From Gymnothorax reevesii (lineage: Eukaryota > Chordata > Actinopteri > Anguilliformes > Muraenidae): a stretch of 64,000 bases of DNA. The stretch is from assembly GCA_029721435.1 (NCBI GenBank), contig CM056583.1:45165120-45229119 (forward strand), written 5' to 3'. Below the pieces are notes generated by a model. It saw only the letters and a program-made list of their open reading frames with translations. It had not been told where the DNA came from and made no database searches. The position numbers and the translations under genes were made by a program. Position 1 is the stretch's first letter. Every line of letters begins with the position of its first letter. Positions 11,043 through 22,751 of the stretch are shown here, one piece after another.

Positions 11043-13060
11043 CGCCGTTCTTTTCCGTTGCATTCGCAATTCAAGGACATTTGTTGCTTGTCTTGGTTCA
11101 TGTTTGCTTTCAATTTTTTGCAAAGATTATTTCCCTTTGTTTCATATCATAAAAGTTCAGTTTATGGGAGTTCAAGCATTGATTGCTTTAGATTTCTGGT
11201 GTATCTGTCTCCATATATGAAGTATGGGCAGCACTATATCTCAGTTGTTGGCCCTGTTTTTGGAAGGTGAGCAGGGCGATGTTCTCTGCCCTCAGTTAAA
11301 ATGTGCATCTCGTCTGCCTCAGACTGCCATGCCATATGGCCTGTCTGCTGCTTGAGCCTTTTTTCATGCTGATGCTTCCCAGCCATTTATTGTTCAAGAT
11401 CAAGTTGCCTTTTGGTGCTGTCATGAACTCTGCCCTGGTAAATTAAAACCTTCACTGTCTGTGACATGGCATCAATGCACATATACCAAGAGCTTTCAGA
11501 TAATGTCAACACAGAGCAACCAGGGGTGGATTAAAGTAATTCATAGATTCATGAGAGCTGTATCAAGGCATGCATGAACTTGACCAATTACTGTGGAGTA
11601 TTGGTAGGCTGGAATAACAAATTTAGCCATTTAAAGTGACTTGCGGCCCAATAAATGGAGAGCTACCTTGAACAAGAAATAAAATGAAACTAAAATAAAA
11701 TAAATTAAATAAAAAATTTATCCTATATATTTGCATACAACCAAAATTAAATCATATTAACGTGAAGCAGTCTCCTTGATACAGATGTAAGCATTTGAGA
11801 GAATAGGTTCAGGTTACATTAAGCTTGCTTTTGTAGACTATTAAGATGCGACATGTTCTATATCTCGCCTGCCCTGGATTTGTGCTTAGATATGGCTCAT
11901 GACTTCAGTCCTTTGGGGGATGTACCCATTGTACAGCACAGAATGACAGCCACTGCATACTCAAGGGCCACATTAGTCACCAGTGCTTTGGGACAATAAA
12001 ATGAGGCTGTCTGGGTCGGGGTATTAAAAAGATAGGTCTTTATTTTAGAGTGGTTCTCCTCTACTTAAAGGGTACTTTTTCCATAAGAAAGTGTTAACTA
12101 CTTTACCCCTTGAACATAGTTAGATTAAATCCACTGTGATTCTGCCTGTAATTTATGTGGTTCTGGAAAAAATTAAAGCTCATGAGAGGTTTTTGGTTGC
12201 ATTTTTTGTTGTTGTTTTTTTTTGTCCCTTTAAATAGTAATTTGCAGTAACATGTTGGCCAATTCAGGAATGCTTAATTATTTTCACTATCTGACTTACT
12301 GAATGAGGAAGAAATTTTCTGTGAACAGCCTCCACATCCTATAAACTTCTGTGAGCCTTCATGCAGGTCTTATTACAAAAAAAAAAAAAAAATTGCTTGG
12401 AGATTGTAATACATTACTCTGCATATTAACAAAACAATTTTTTTTTTAGCAAGAACTGGTGGGAATATGGTTTGTTGAAAAGCAGAATGCCCAAAAAGTG
12501 CTTTCATATGAGCATCCTCAGATGAATCACCGACTACATTTTAAATCCACAGACCAAAGATCACAAGAATCTACCTGAGTGAAATTTAAATGGCATGTAT
12601 AATTGCATATTTCAATTAAGGGCCTCTTTGCAGTTCACCGCCTGAAAGCAGAACTGAACAAGTCATTTAGCGACAGACAGGGTGAGAGATAAAGTGTAGC
12701 AGAAGAGAGGAGGTGGGAAATAAGAAGAGTGTCACACTCGGGGAAACGGTAACACTTCATTTCGCTGCTTTACTGCTCACAGAGGTGACAGTCACCCAGA
12801 CAGCAGGAAGTGATGGAGACTTAATGGAAGTTTCAAATAATTCTTTGATTCAGCATGAAAATGATTTTATTGGGTTAACACTGACCACTGAAGGTTGTGA
12901 GGTGAGATTTGTTACTGGGTCCTAAAACCTTTCTTCTGAGTCCCATTTTATTGCCTTCTCTGGCAATGTTTTAAATGCTTTTGGTCTGGCCTTTGGGTGA
13001 GTTAGGATTTCTCTCTTTAGAGAGGCCAACAGTGGAGAGGGAGCAGCTTCCAGCTGGAAA
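11043..13060. other. Unique intergenic DNA, no gene seen
   Basis: About 2 kb with no recognisable gene or element. It contains simple AT-rich patches near 11680-11715, a T-rich patch near 12205-12225 and an A run near 12376-12392. Confidence 0.5.
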
Positions 13061-13156
13061 CGTATATATGTACGTATGTATGTACGTGTGTATGTACGTG
13101 TGTATGTACGTATGTATGTACGTGTGTATGTACGTATGTATGTACGTGTGCGTGTT
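13061..13156. repeat. Microsatellite of TATG/TACG/TGTG units
   Basis: About 95 bases of 4-bp units (GTAT, GTAC, GTGT) forming an imperfect 12-16 bp higher-order pattern. Both strands give open frames of repeated Y-V-C-M or T-R-T-Y residues here. These are simple-repeat artefacts and not proteins. Confidence 0.93.
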
Positions 13157-13573
13157 TGCTGAATTTTAAGCAGCCCAAGTCTAGCCTCCACTGATTGAAT
13201 TACCCAGAGGCATTGCGATTGATGAATATTAATCCAAGGTTCCAAAAGGAATTAGTCCATTTTCTTTGAAAGACTATGATGTGCAGCTAGAATTCACCTT
13301 GGGATTTCTTTTGTGTGACACATAGACACTGTCTGTAGTTTTTGAGCTGCTTCAATCCAGGGCACTCAGAATAGTGCACTGATGATGAAGAGGCATGGCT
13401 ATTATCAGTGTATTTTTTTTTTAATCTCTTCAAGAAACCATGATCGTCAACCATAACTGTGGGCGCCTACCATTTCACCACAATAACAGTGACTGACCTT
13501 AGAGAAGACATAATGAAATAGATCAAAATACTTATTACACTAAAGAAATTGAAAAAGTTGAGTTTATAAAAAG
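13157..13573. other. Short unique stretch between microsatellite and LINE
   Basis: No gene or element is seen. The LINE's 3' tail begins at its right edge near 13574. Confidence 0.5.
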
Positions 13574-13662
13574 CGTAACATAACATAACATGAATGGCGA
13601 GAACAGGCTGTTCAGCCTAACTACCCTCGCCAGTTTCTTTATACTATTGTGAATATATCCCT

Positions 13663-14308
13663 TCAGATACTCAATGACTCAGTGGTATCTAGCTTTAAGT
13701 CAAGCTTGCTCTTGAAAACCCCCAAGGTCTCTGCCTCAACAATATGGTCAGGCAAGCTATTCCACATCGAAATTACTCTTTGGGTGAAAAAATATTTCTG
13801 AAGATCAGTGCTAAATTTACCTTTGGTCAACTTCCATTTGTGACCTCGAGTTCTACTAACACTTGGTCGAAGGAATCCTACATAATTCACTTTGTTAATC
13901 CCTTTAACATATTTAAAGACCTCAATCAAATCACCCCTTAGTCTCCTTTTCTTAAGGCTAAAGAGATTAAGGATCTTCAGCCTCTTCTCACAGCTTTCAT
14001 CTTTTATACCTGGAATTAGCTTAGTGGCTCTTCTCTGAACATTCTCAAAGCTCTAAGGCCTCTATATCTTTCTGAAAGTATGGTCCCTAGAACTGTACAC
14101 AATACTCCAGATGTGGTCTGACGAATGTGTAGTACAAAAGAAGCATCACCTCCTTAGATTTATACTCAATACTTTTGGCAATGTATCCCAGCATCCGATT
14201 GGCTTTTTTAACTGCTACGGCACAATGGCTGGAGCCTGTGACGGTTTGGTCAACAATCACTCCTAGATCTTTCTCGTGTGGATCACATTCCAGTTTTAAA
14301 CCTCCCAT
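13663..14308 (-). pseudogene. CR1 ORF2, C-terminal region
   Basis: Two frames cover the region after the RT core: HEKDLGVIVD, ANRMLGYIAKSIEYKSKEVMLLLY and FVRPHLEYCVQF (14308-14087), then FFTQRVISMWNSLPDHIVEA and F-K-S-K-L-D (13929-13663). These blocks are typical of the end of CR1/L2 polymerases (LGV, RPHLEY, R-x-W-N-x-LP). The frame is broken between them. Confidence 0.88.
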
Positions 14309-14439
14309 GAAGTCATCCTGTCAAATGTTTTTATTACCTACATGTACAACTTTACATTTCGCAACATTAAATTTAATTTGCCACATTTCTGCCCAATTCT
14401 GGATTCTATACAAATCATTCTGAATCACTTAAGTGGACT

Positions 14440-14908
14440 CTAAACTATTTGCCAATCCACCAATTTAGTATCATCTGCAAATTTAACTAATCTGCTCTCA
14501 GTATTCCTATCAAGGGCATTACTGTACTTTGTAGATGAGGAACAGCAGGGGTCCCAACACCGATCCCTGGGGGACGCCACTCCCCACCATACCTAGTTCA
14601 GATGAGATACCACTGACTGATACTATCACTCTTTGTGTTCTGTCCTGTAACCAGTTTTGAATCCACTCCAGAATACCTCCTGTAACTCCAATGGAGCTCA
14701 TTTTAAAAATTAGTGTCTTATGCAGTGCTGTATCAAATGCTTTCTGAAAATCCAAGTATATGATGTCATAAGTCTTGGTGGCCTCTTCAAAAAATTCCAG
14801 AAGGTTTGTCCGGCATGACCTTCCCTTACGGAAACCATGTTGGCTATCCCTCAAGATACTGTTACGTTCAAGAAATAAGTCTAGCTCATCTATCATGATA
14901 GATTCCAA
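14440..14908 (-). pseudogene. CR1 ORF2, reverse transcriptase core
   Basis: Visible motifs in order are SQHGFRKGRSCRTNLL (RT motif 1-2 region), YLDFQKAFDTALHKTLI (motif A; the usual F-D-x-V-x-H is altered to F-D-T-A-L-H), GVPQGSVLGPLLFLIY (motif B) and, after a frameshift and stop near 14515, K-F-A-D-D-T-K-L-V at about 14463-14489, with FADD being the catalytic box of this group. The enzyme would copy element RNA at the nicked target. Frameshifts make this copy non-functional. Confidence 0.9.
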
Positions 14909-15204
14909 TATTTTGCTCCCAATGCAAGTTAAACTGACTGGCCTGTAATTTCCTGGCTAGGTAAGGTCCCCTTTCTTATATATTGGTATTATATTGCTCT
15001 GTTTCTAATCATTTGGTATTTCTCCTGTTTCTAAAGACCATATGAAGATTGCGTATAGCGGCTTAAAGATGATCTCACCAACTTCCCTGAACACTCTAGA
15101 ATATAAGCCATCAGGACCCGCTGCCTTATCTGCCTTTAGTTAATTCAACTCGTCTAAGACTTCGTTATCCCTAACTTCAATTTCCACTAAATAATCTTGA
15201 GCAT

Positions 15205-15774
15205 TTAACATGCCCTCTGGCCGAATAAAGACCCACTCTGAGGTAAAATTCTCAAAAAGTAACTGTTTAAAGCATTCGCAATATCCTTGTTATCATATAG
15301 CAGCGATCTATTTTTATTCTTTTTGCATTTAACCTGCTCTTTAACTTTCCTTTTTCTGCTACAGTACTGAAATAAGCGCTTAGGGTTAGTTTTTTCCCCC
15401 TCTGCCATTTGTCTTTCATACAGTCTTAAAGCATTCCTCAGCTCTTTTTTGACCACAGCCCGCATTTTACAGTATTCAGCCTTAGTGTTCTCATTGTTAT
15501 CGTTTATGTACATCTTATAAAGATTCCTCTTTTCCCTCAAAATCCTACGATTACTTTTGGTCATCCACAGAGGATTCTGCTTTTTCAGCTTACTTTTGGA
15601 CATCTTTGAAACGAATTTGCATTGTGATTCAAGTAAAACCCCCTTAAATCTTTCCCACATCTCATTTACAGACTCACAGACCAGGAGTGTCTCCCATTTT
15701 ATTTCACTTAGATATGAGCGCATCCTGTCGAAGTTTGCTCGCCTAAAATTGAAAATTTTTATTTGTGAAGACAC
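15205..15774 (-). pseudogene. CR1 ORF2, linker between endonuclease and RT
   Basis: A 189-residue frame contains the lysine/arginine-rich linker typical of CR1 ORF2: LLESQCKFV, PLWMTKSNRRILREKRNLYK, YCKMRAVVKKELRNALRLYE, NPKRLFQYCSRKRK, and I-A-N-A-L-N-S-Y-F near the end. It is in a different frame from the endonuclease, so at least one frameshift lies between 15774 and 15902. Confidence 0.85.
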
Positions 15775-15901
15775 CTTTTTAACTTCCCATGAACATCAAA
15801 ATTAACAGCAGAGTGATCACTTGTCCCAAGTAGCCCCAGTACCTCAACATTCTATCTAATTCTAATTCTAATGCTAATTCTATCTGGGTCATTACAGAGC
15901 A

Positions 15902-16615
15902 CTAAGCCTTCTCTCTTGTAAGTTTATTAACATACTGCACCATAAAATTATCATCATGTAGAAATTCTTCCTCCCCCCTACCCTGTCCTTTCACTATTTC
16001 CCAATCGATACCAGGATAATTTAAGTCTCCCATAATAATAGTCCCTCCACCTCTACAAGCTTGCCTAATCCTCTTAAAAAGCATTTCATTGACTGTACTG
16101 TCCAAAGTTGGTGGTCGATAGCATACTCCTATGTTTAAACCTGTCTCATGTTTGCCAATGAGCCTGACCCAGATATCTTCACTGGACAAGGAATGTTCAA
16201 TTTTGGGAATTTCCTGTACATTTATGTTTTCGTTCACATAGATTGCTACACCCCCTCCTCGCCTATTACATTTATCTTTCCTAAGGAGCTTTTAACCTTC
16301 TATATTATATTCATCTCCATCCTCTTCACTAAGCCATGTCTCTGTAATCCCAACTATGTCATAGCCCCCACTAATCATAACGTCCTCAAGCTCTGGAAAT
16401 TTATTTTTTTGGCTTCTTGCATTTATATAAAAACATTTCAGGTTATTACTAATGCTCTTCCCCCTTGATTTCCCATGTGGCCGCCGCCTTGAGCCCCCCT
16501 CTACGCTTTTTTGCTTTAAAAGTAAAACATCAATAGTGCATGTTACGCCGTCAGCTTCCATCGGGGCAGTCTGCATTTCCCTATGTGTAACACTCACTAA
16601 CCTCCCTGGCCCCAA
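15902..16615 (-). pseudogene. CR1 ORF2, endonuclease domain
   Basis: One minus-strand frame runs through the whole segment with a single internal stop (TAA at 16291-16289). It shows the APE-type endonuclease order: L-K-C-F-Y-I-N-A-R-S near the start, DIVGITETWL (catalytic Glu), GGGVAIYV, IGVCYRPP, then IIMGDLNYPGIDWE (the GDxN block with catalytic Asp/Asn). It would nick target DNA for target-primed reverse transcription. The domain is fairly well preserved compared with the rest of the element. Confidence 0.88.
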
Positions 16616-16619
16616 GTCC

Positions 16620-17031
16620 CTAGTTTAAATAATCCTGTGCTACCCTCAACATACGCTGGCCCAGTGCAAAGGTACCCCTCCGGTTCAGGTGCAGCCCATC
16701 AGGCTTGAACAGGTCACCCCCTGTCCCAGAAAAAGTTCCAGTGCCCCATAAACCTGTACCCCTCTTTCCTACACCAGGTTCGTAGCCACATGTTAAACCT
16801 CTAGATAAAATTCTGCTTTCCTCTGCTTGCACATGGTACTGGTAGAATCCCGGAGAACACTACCGTTGAGGATCTGCTCATAAGCTTCTCAGCTAATTCC
16901 ACAAATTTGCCTTGCAGAACCTCAAACCTACCCTTACCCATGTCATTTGTCCCAACATGGACCATGCCAACTGGATACCTCCCTGGCCAGGAGCTTGTCC
17001 GCACGCTCCAGGAGGTCTCCTGCCTGGGCAC
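16620..17031 (-). pseudogene. CR1 ORF1 fragment with SGNH-hydrolase (esterase-like) domain
   Basis: In two overlapping frames the minus strand encodes GMVHVGTNDMGKG (the block III-type GTND motif of SGNH hydrolases), VVFSGILPVP, and then F-K-P-D-G-L-H-L-N-R-R-G (the block V D-x-x-H motif). These are hallmarks of the esterase domain known from the first ORF of CR1/L2-type retrotransposons in fishes. The block I GDS serine would lie upstream and is not recognisable. A frameshift near 16805-16830 separates the two halves. The role of the esterase in retrotransposition is not established. Confidence 0.8.
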
Positions 17032-17110
17032 CAGGCAGGCGACACACCGTACGAGGCTCCTTGTCGCGCAAACAGACTAAGCTATCTATTCCTTAAAGTA
17101 TTGAGCATCT

Positions 17111-20100
17111 GAAACTGTATTCTAAAAAAGCTGTTTCATCCAGAACTTAAATCTTGAAAAAAAATTCAAAAGACAGATTCCCCAGTTTCTCCCATCGTTG
17201 GTCCATTGTTTTCAGCTCAGTTCACTTGCCATTCATAAACTTTTTTACATCATTGTTTGTGCATATATCTGGAAACTAAAGAGAATGTCCTGCATCAGGT
17301 AGCCTGGCCCATTTATCTCCATACTTTTTGGCCTAAGACACAGTACATGGGCACACAAGTCCATATTAAAGTAGGGGAGAAAAATTGGAGGGTAGTCTGG
17401 GGCTCCTCTCCCAGAAAAGTTTTTGACATTTAACACTAAAATTTAGCATTTATACACTACCTGGTATGACATGATAACATCAGAAGGTAATTTTGAAAAC
17501 TTGAAATAATCCCAATTGTGTGTTCAGTTTTTCCTTGGAAGCCATTGTCATGGTGCCATGTGGTCATCAGGGAATTACATCTCATATGTGGATGAGATGA
17601 AGAAATGACACAATGAGAAGATACTGAAAAATAATAGAGGAGTTTTTGTGTTCATTGTATCTAAGTTGAACTTGGCACAGCTAGATTTTGTTAAAGAAAA
17701 ACAAAGTGTATTGTATTGACATAAATATTTATTTATAGAGCAACCCAATGCATACATAAGTTTGGGCTCAAAGTGTTTTATTGTCAAGCATTGAATGCCG
17801 ATAGTGAACAAAAATGCCCAAAGATAGGGAAAAATCACTCAGGGACCAATAGAGTCTGAAACAATCTCCCCAATCTAACATTTCACAATAACAACAACTG
17901 ACAGACAGTAGGCCACATAACAAATGTATTCAAAAGTATAATTATGAGAGTGCTTAAGAGCGCAGGTTACAGCTTTACTAAAAATTTTCTAACTTTCTGT
18001 TTTTCTTCTGGAAATGGGTACATCCTTGCTAGCCATCTTAAAGTAAGGTCTTGAATGTTATTTTTTTAACGTTCATATCTCTTAGCATTAATGTAATTAG
18101 AATTTGACTTGCTAAGCCTCTGAGCACTTTATCGCAGTCTCCTCTGAATGGCAAATGTAGAGCTTCAGCCAGGACAATTTACACTGAGGTTCAGAGCATT
18201 TTAAAGCTGTATAAGCTATTTGTACCTTTCTAAACTCTTTCTTGGAACGTTAGAGTTGAAAACATGTTATTTCCTGCATTTTGGTTTTTTTTTTTTAATA
18301 TGAGGATTTGTACAGTTAACAATAGCAATAATAAGAGCTCTGAACTAACACTAAGTACACCAGTCGAAAAAAAAAGTCAGCTTATTTCTGATATTATCTT
18401 ATCTCATTATAAGTACAATACAATCAAACTTAAATTGCATATGATTAACATTTGTATTTCAGTCATTATTGCTTGCAAGTCCCTTACAGTGAGCTCTTAA
18501 ATCAATATAGCCACAGACATTGTTTTATCAACTTTGACACTGAGAATATAGTTTTAATAATGCATGGAAATCAAATGATCCAATGGAATAAAGTATGCTG
18601 GAGGGCAAAAAAAAAATTTTTTTTTTCTAATTGGCTATTGTGTACAAAAAAATTCAAGCAAAATGAACATCCTTTTACACCTCCAACTCACAAAGGCATT
18701 TTGAACCACTTTCTTCTACTTCTATGAACAGGTAAAAAAGAAGACCGAGGTGACCAATCTTTGCTCGCGAACTTCAAGTACCAGTACTGTTTGTTGATAT
18801 AGCTGTATATAGTAACTGTGTTGGACCACATTACAAGGGTAGCAGTAATTGTCAGAGCTGTTGCATTCTAAAGTTAGCCAGTGCTGTAAGGTGAAATTAC
18901 CCTCACAAGCAGCAGAGAACCATTCAGTGCAGTACTGTATTTACCATTTGATAACAATGACTGTTATCCAGCAAGCCAAACTCAGTAACATTTACTTGCT
19001 ACTAAATAATACAGAATTTCATTCGCAATCGCTACACAGTCAACAAAAAGGCTGTCTCAATCAAGGCACGTTTTTAAAACTTTGTTTTTTATAATCAGTC
19101 AATGTGGTATGAAACAAAATTTTATAACGTAGGACCACCAGAATGGTTTTTTTCTCCATTGCAAAACGCCAACAACAGCAGTCGGAATTGTGATTAGCGG
19201 ACATCAGGTAAACAGCACCAATTTGCAGTCAAAGTTCAACTTGTTCATGTTTCTGCAATGCGAAATATGCAAAGTCACTATGCAATTGAGAATGGCTCAT
19301 ATTTTCACCTCTTGTTCAAATGGGAGACAGTGAGAGACAGAGCAAAATTTAGCCATTTCAAATGCTAGTGTGACCTTATCGCGCTGCTGTGTGAGGTGGC
19401 TTCACTGCAACTAATCAACATAGAGGGTATATAGGTTAATTATTTTTACTTGATGAAAACAACGAAACGATTTCTATTACAGTATGTGATGCGGGGATGA
19501 AAAAGCACAGCTGCTGCAGTCTCTTCATGGCTCAGGCTGCTACACTGCTGTACTGCTGTATTAATGGCCTCAGTGATTCTCTCTCACCGTCACTGACAGT
19601 GTCAGGTTTCTTGTCAACCACAACTTTTCTCAATTAAGCTTTTTATTTTAAGAAAATGTGAATTGGATGCAGGTACTCAAAAAGTCTCATTGCTAATGCC
19701 CAGCACCCAATTAAAGCAATAAGGGTTTAGGAGAGAGAGAGATATATTATTCAATGTGAGCAAAAAATAAATACTGTAGAGAAGAGGAGAAAGAAGCCAC
19801 TCCTTGGATTCAATTAGCAAAAACAAACAAGCACATGCAAGTACATAGATAAAAGGATGCAAGATGTGTGGTACATTCCATAAGGTGGCTAACATATTAG
19901 TAAGGTTGACTTCACCTTTGTGGTTGGGTGTTTGATCCCCACAATGACTCTTCTTGCACTGACACTTCTGTCTGTAAGAACAATGTGGAAATAAGAGACA
20001 CTGGTACAGCATACAAAAAATCAAGTGGGAAAATATGAAGTTTTGGAACATCTGCTCTCTAAAAACATGTTGTCACAATCTTTAAGAAAGTGTTCAAACC

Positions 20101-22751
20101 AACTGCCTACACAGAGAATGCCCACAGTCAATGCCTATGCCCAGCTCTGATTCTCCAAAAATACTCTCACAGACTGCTCTGACTTAGAGACTTGCACATT
20201 GCTCATGCACTGAAAAACAGTTTCAAGCAATGTTCTGAATCTTGAAAGACTCCCACACTACTTTGTTGTGGACACAGATTAGTACACACAAAGATGAGTG
20301 CATGTGCACGCAACAATATCACTGAATCATCACACAGACTAACAAAATGAAGATGACACTTCATGTAAGATGCCATAACACCCACAGATTCTGAGCTGTA
20401 GTGGGGAACTGTGCCTATGGCATGTGACGCACGGCTCCAGGAAAGCATGACTGCACTGCAGTGTGGTCTCCCTGAGCTCTAGCCAGATAATGCCAGGAAA
20501 CCCCTGCTCACGATCTTAAGCTCGTCCCAGCATGAAGCGCTCAGAATAATTTCAGTACTTAGATGCAACATGAATCATAGCATTGAATACTGCAGCTATG
20601 GCCTTAGAATCTCATGCTGATCTTCAATGGGATTTACAAATGAAACTGAATTGTCTAGGGTCATTATTATGAATTTTTAGAGGTTTATTAGCAAACCTGA
20701 ACAATTCTGTGTGTGACAGTTGATGGGTCCTGTCACTAGAAATGCCTCCCAATAAGTACGCCTGGCTCTTTGGCGACGTGGTCAGCATGTTTGACTCATG
20801 TAGACTACATGTAGAGAGTGATAAAGTGTACTGGGAGAAGTACACTTGGATTTGCTGCAGCTGATGAGGAACGGAGAGGGGAGAGGAGGGAGGAGTGGTT
20901 AGTTTATTTAACGGAGTTGGTGCTTGAGTAATGGTCAGATATCGCCTAGTCTAGATTTGGAATGATAGGGACCCAGTAAAACTACGCTGCCTGTCCAAAC
21001 AAAAAAAGTCACCGTATGGATATAAATAAACAAATGGGACGGTTGGATCATTATTGCATCAATTAATATGTTTCAGCTCCACATACACAGCTGTTACAGT
21101 GTTTCAGAAGGGGCAAATTATTAGCCTGCGTCACGCAAAGAAAACAAGAAATGAATAAAACAAGCAGGAGGAATCAGTATCACAGGAATAGGTCACTACA
21201 ATGTCCTGCATTGAAATTTGCCGAGTGGCTCAATTATCGTGCCCCAGACAAGATCTCCAGCTAAAAATGATTGAAAGTAAATATGATGTTGTATACAGTA
21301 GTCAAAACACTGACACAAATAATCTGAATTATAATCAAAGCTACAGGGGTTCCAAATAAATATCTGTGTGTGCAACTTTCTTTTTGGTGAGGCAGTGTAC
21401 GTGGCTCTTCAAAAAATGGCACAAATAGGTGTCCAAGATTTCGGCTGGCTGCAAACACTGGCAGTGCTCAGGTCCATCTCAGTAACAGCCCTGGAAGCTT
21501 CCCAAAATAAGGAAATCTGTCCCAGAACTAAAAGCTTGCATGAATGCATTTCTGAAAATGAATTACAGCACTTCAGACCTAAGTCGATTTGCAAAAATCT
21601 TTTTGTCAATTCTCAGTTGCGAATGACTTGAATTGGAATATCTGAGACTCACATGGGTTTCACATTTGCTGTAGCATCCTAAACCAAAGTGCAAACACAT
21701 TAACTCATGTTTGGACAGTATATGCGACTGGCCTGTAAATATTTCTCTAAATAAACTATCCAGTGGGGCCTCCAACAAAAATCAAGCCTGACCCAAATAA
21801 ATTTCCGTTATAACAAACATACACACAGTACTCAGCCCATCCTCAGTAAGCATCTTTTAATTCCACCTACCACCCATCCATTAAACCATAAACAATTTCG
21901 TGTAACGGGAAATCAGCGACAGTATATTTAAGTGATGTCACAAACGTAATGACTCTAGTCTCCAGGCACCAGATGTATTACCTTTTCAAATTGTCATTCA
22001 TGCAGCCTGGAGGCCCAGACAGACGTGAACACAGATGTCTGTCTGTGTCAGATGATCCCGACGACCCCTTTGCAGCCACATCCCCACCCCCCTCCCCGTA
22101 ATACACGCAGATACCTCAGTGGGAGGAGGGGGGGGGGGGGTGAAGAGAGAGACTCCATCTCAGTTGCCTGCAGACTCCAAATGGAAGGTCTGTCGCCGCG
22201 CTGATCAGTAGGCAGGATGGGACATTGCACTCATTCACATCCCAGACGCATGCAATTTTGGTTGATCGGTTTTCCCAAGTGGAATGGAAATTGCTTTGCC
22301 TGCATTTTTTTGCGCTACAACATTTACATGCATTTCAGACATCCTATAAAACTTCAGTCCCATTCTGAGGGAAGGATAATTTCTCTTCACCATATTTATC
22401 ATCAATCAGTTGAATGAAAAGCAAATGGGCATGTACTGTATACATTTTAACATTTAAAAAATTTTTTTATTTTATGTTCATTGTACACAAATAATATGCC
22501 TATATGACTGAAATAATGAGCTGACATTAGAGTAAGCTTATTTATTCAACAAAATTTCAATTCAGCACTGTAAACATGAGGAAGGATCATCATCCCAGTT
22601 TTCATAAGGGCAAGCATCTAGTTTATCATTTTGATATGAGTTGCAGTTTGAGCAGCTGCCTCAAACCCAAACATAATCCTTATCCTCAGAGGCTGGCTCC
22701 TGTTGGTGTCCACTTTTAACCATTGTAGCCTAATTCAAAACTCAAATGGCA
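17111..22751. other. Long unique stretch, no gene seen
   Basis: 5.6 kb without recognisable exon, RNA gene or transposon. Simple features only: a perfect A10T10 palindrome at 18607-18626, a GA-rich patch near 19730-19742, and a 13-base G run at 22128-22140 preceded by CCCC-rich DNA at 22082-22098. Scattered open frames of 60-125 codons show no domain or splice context. Confidence 0.5.

Larger units (their letters stand above)
13574..17110 (-). mobile_element. CR1-like non-LTR retrotransposon (LINE), decayed, 5'-truncated
   Basis: Read on the minus strand, the order is ORF1 with an SGNH-esterase-like domain (17031-16620), endonuclease (16615-15902), linker (15774-15205), reverse transcriptase (14908-14440) and C-terminal region (14308-13663). 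It ends in a short 3' UTR and a tail of ATGTT-type repeats ('taacataacataacat' on the plus strand, 13577-13592). This order, the FADD catalytic box, GVPQGSVLGPL and the absence of LTRs identify a CR1/L2-group element. Frames are interrupted many times. The 5' end fades near 17110, and no target-site duplication could be fixed. Confidence 0.9.

Noticed and set aside
12922..13245. Minus-strand open frame with T-R-T-Y repeats
   Set aside because: The repeats are the translated microsatellite at 13061-13156.
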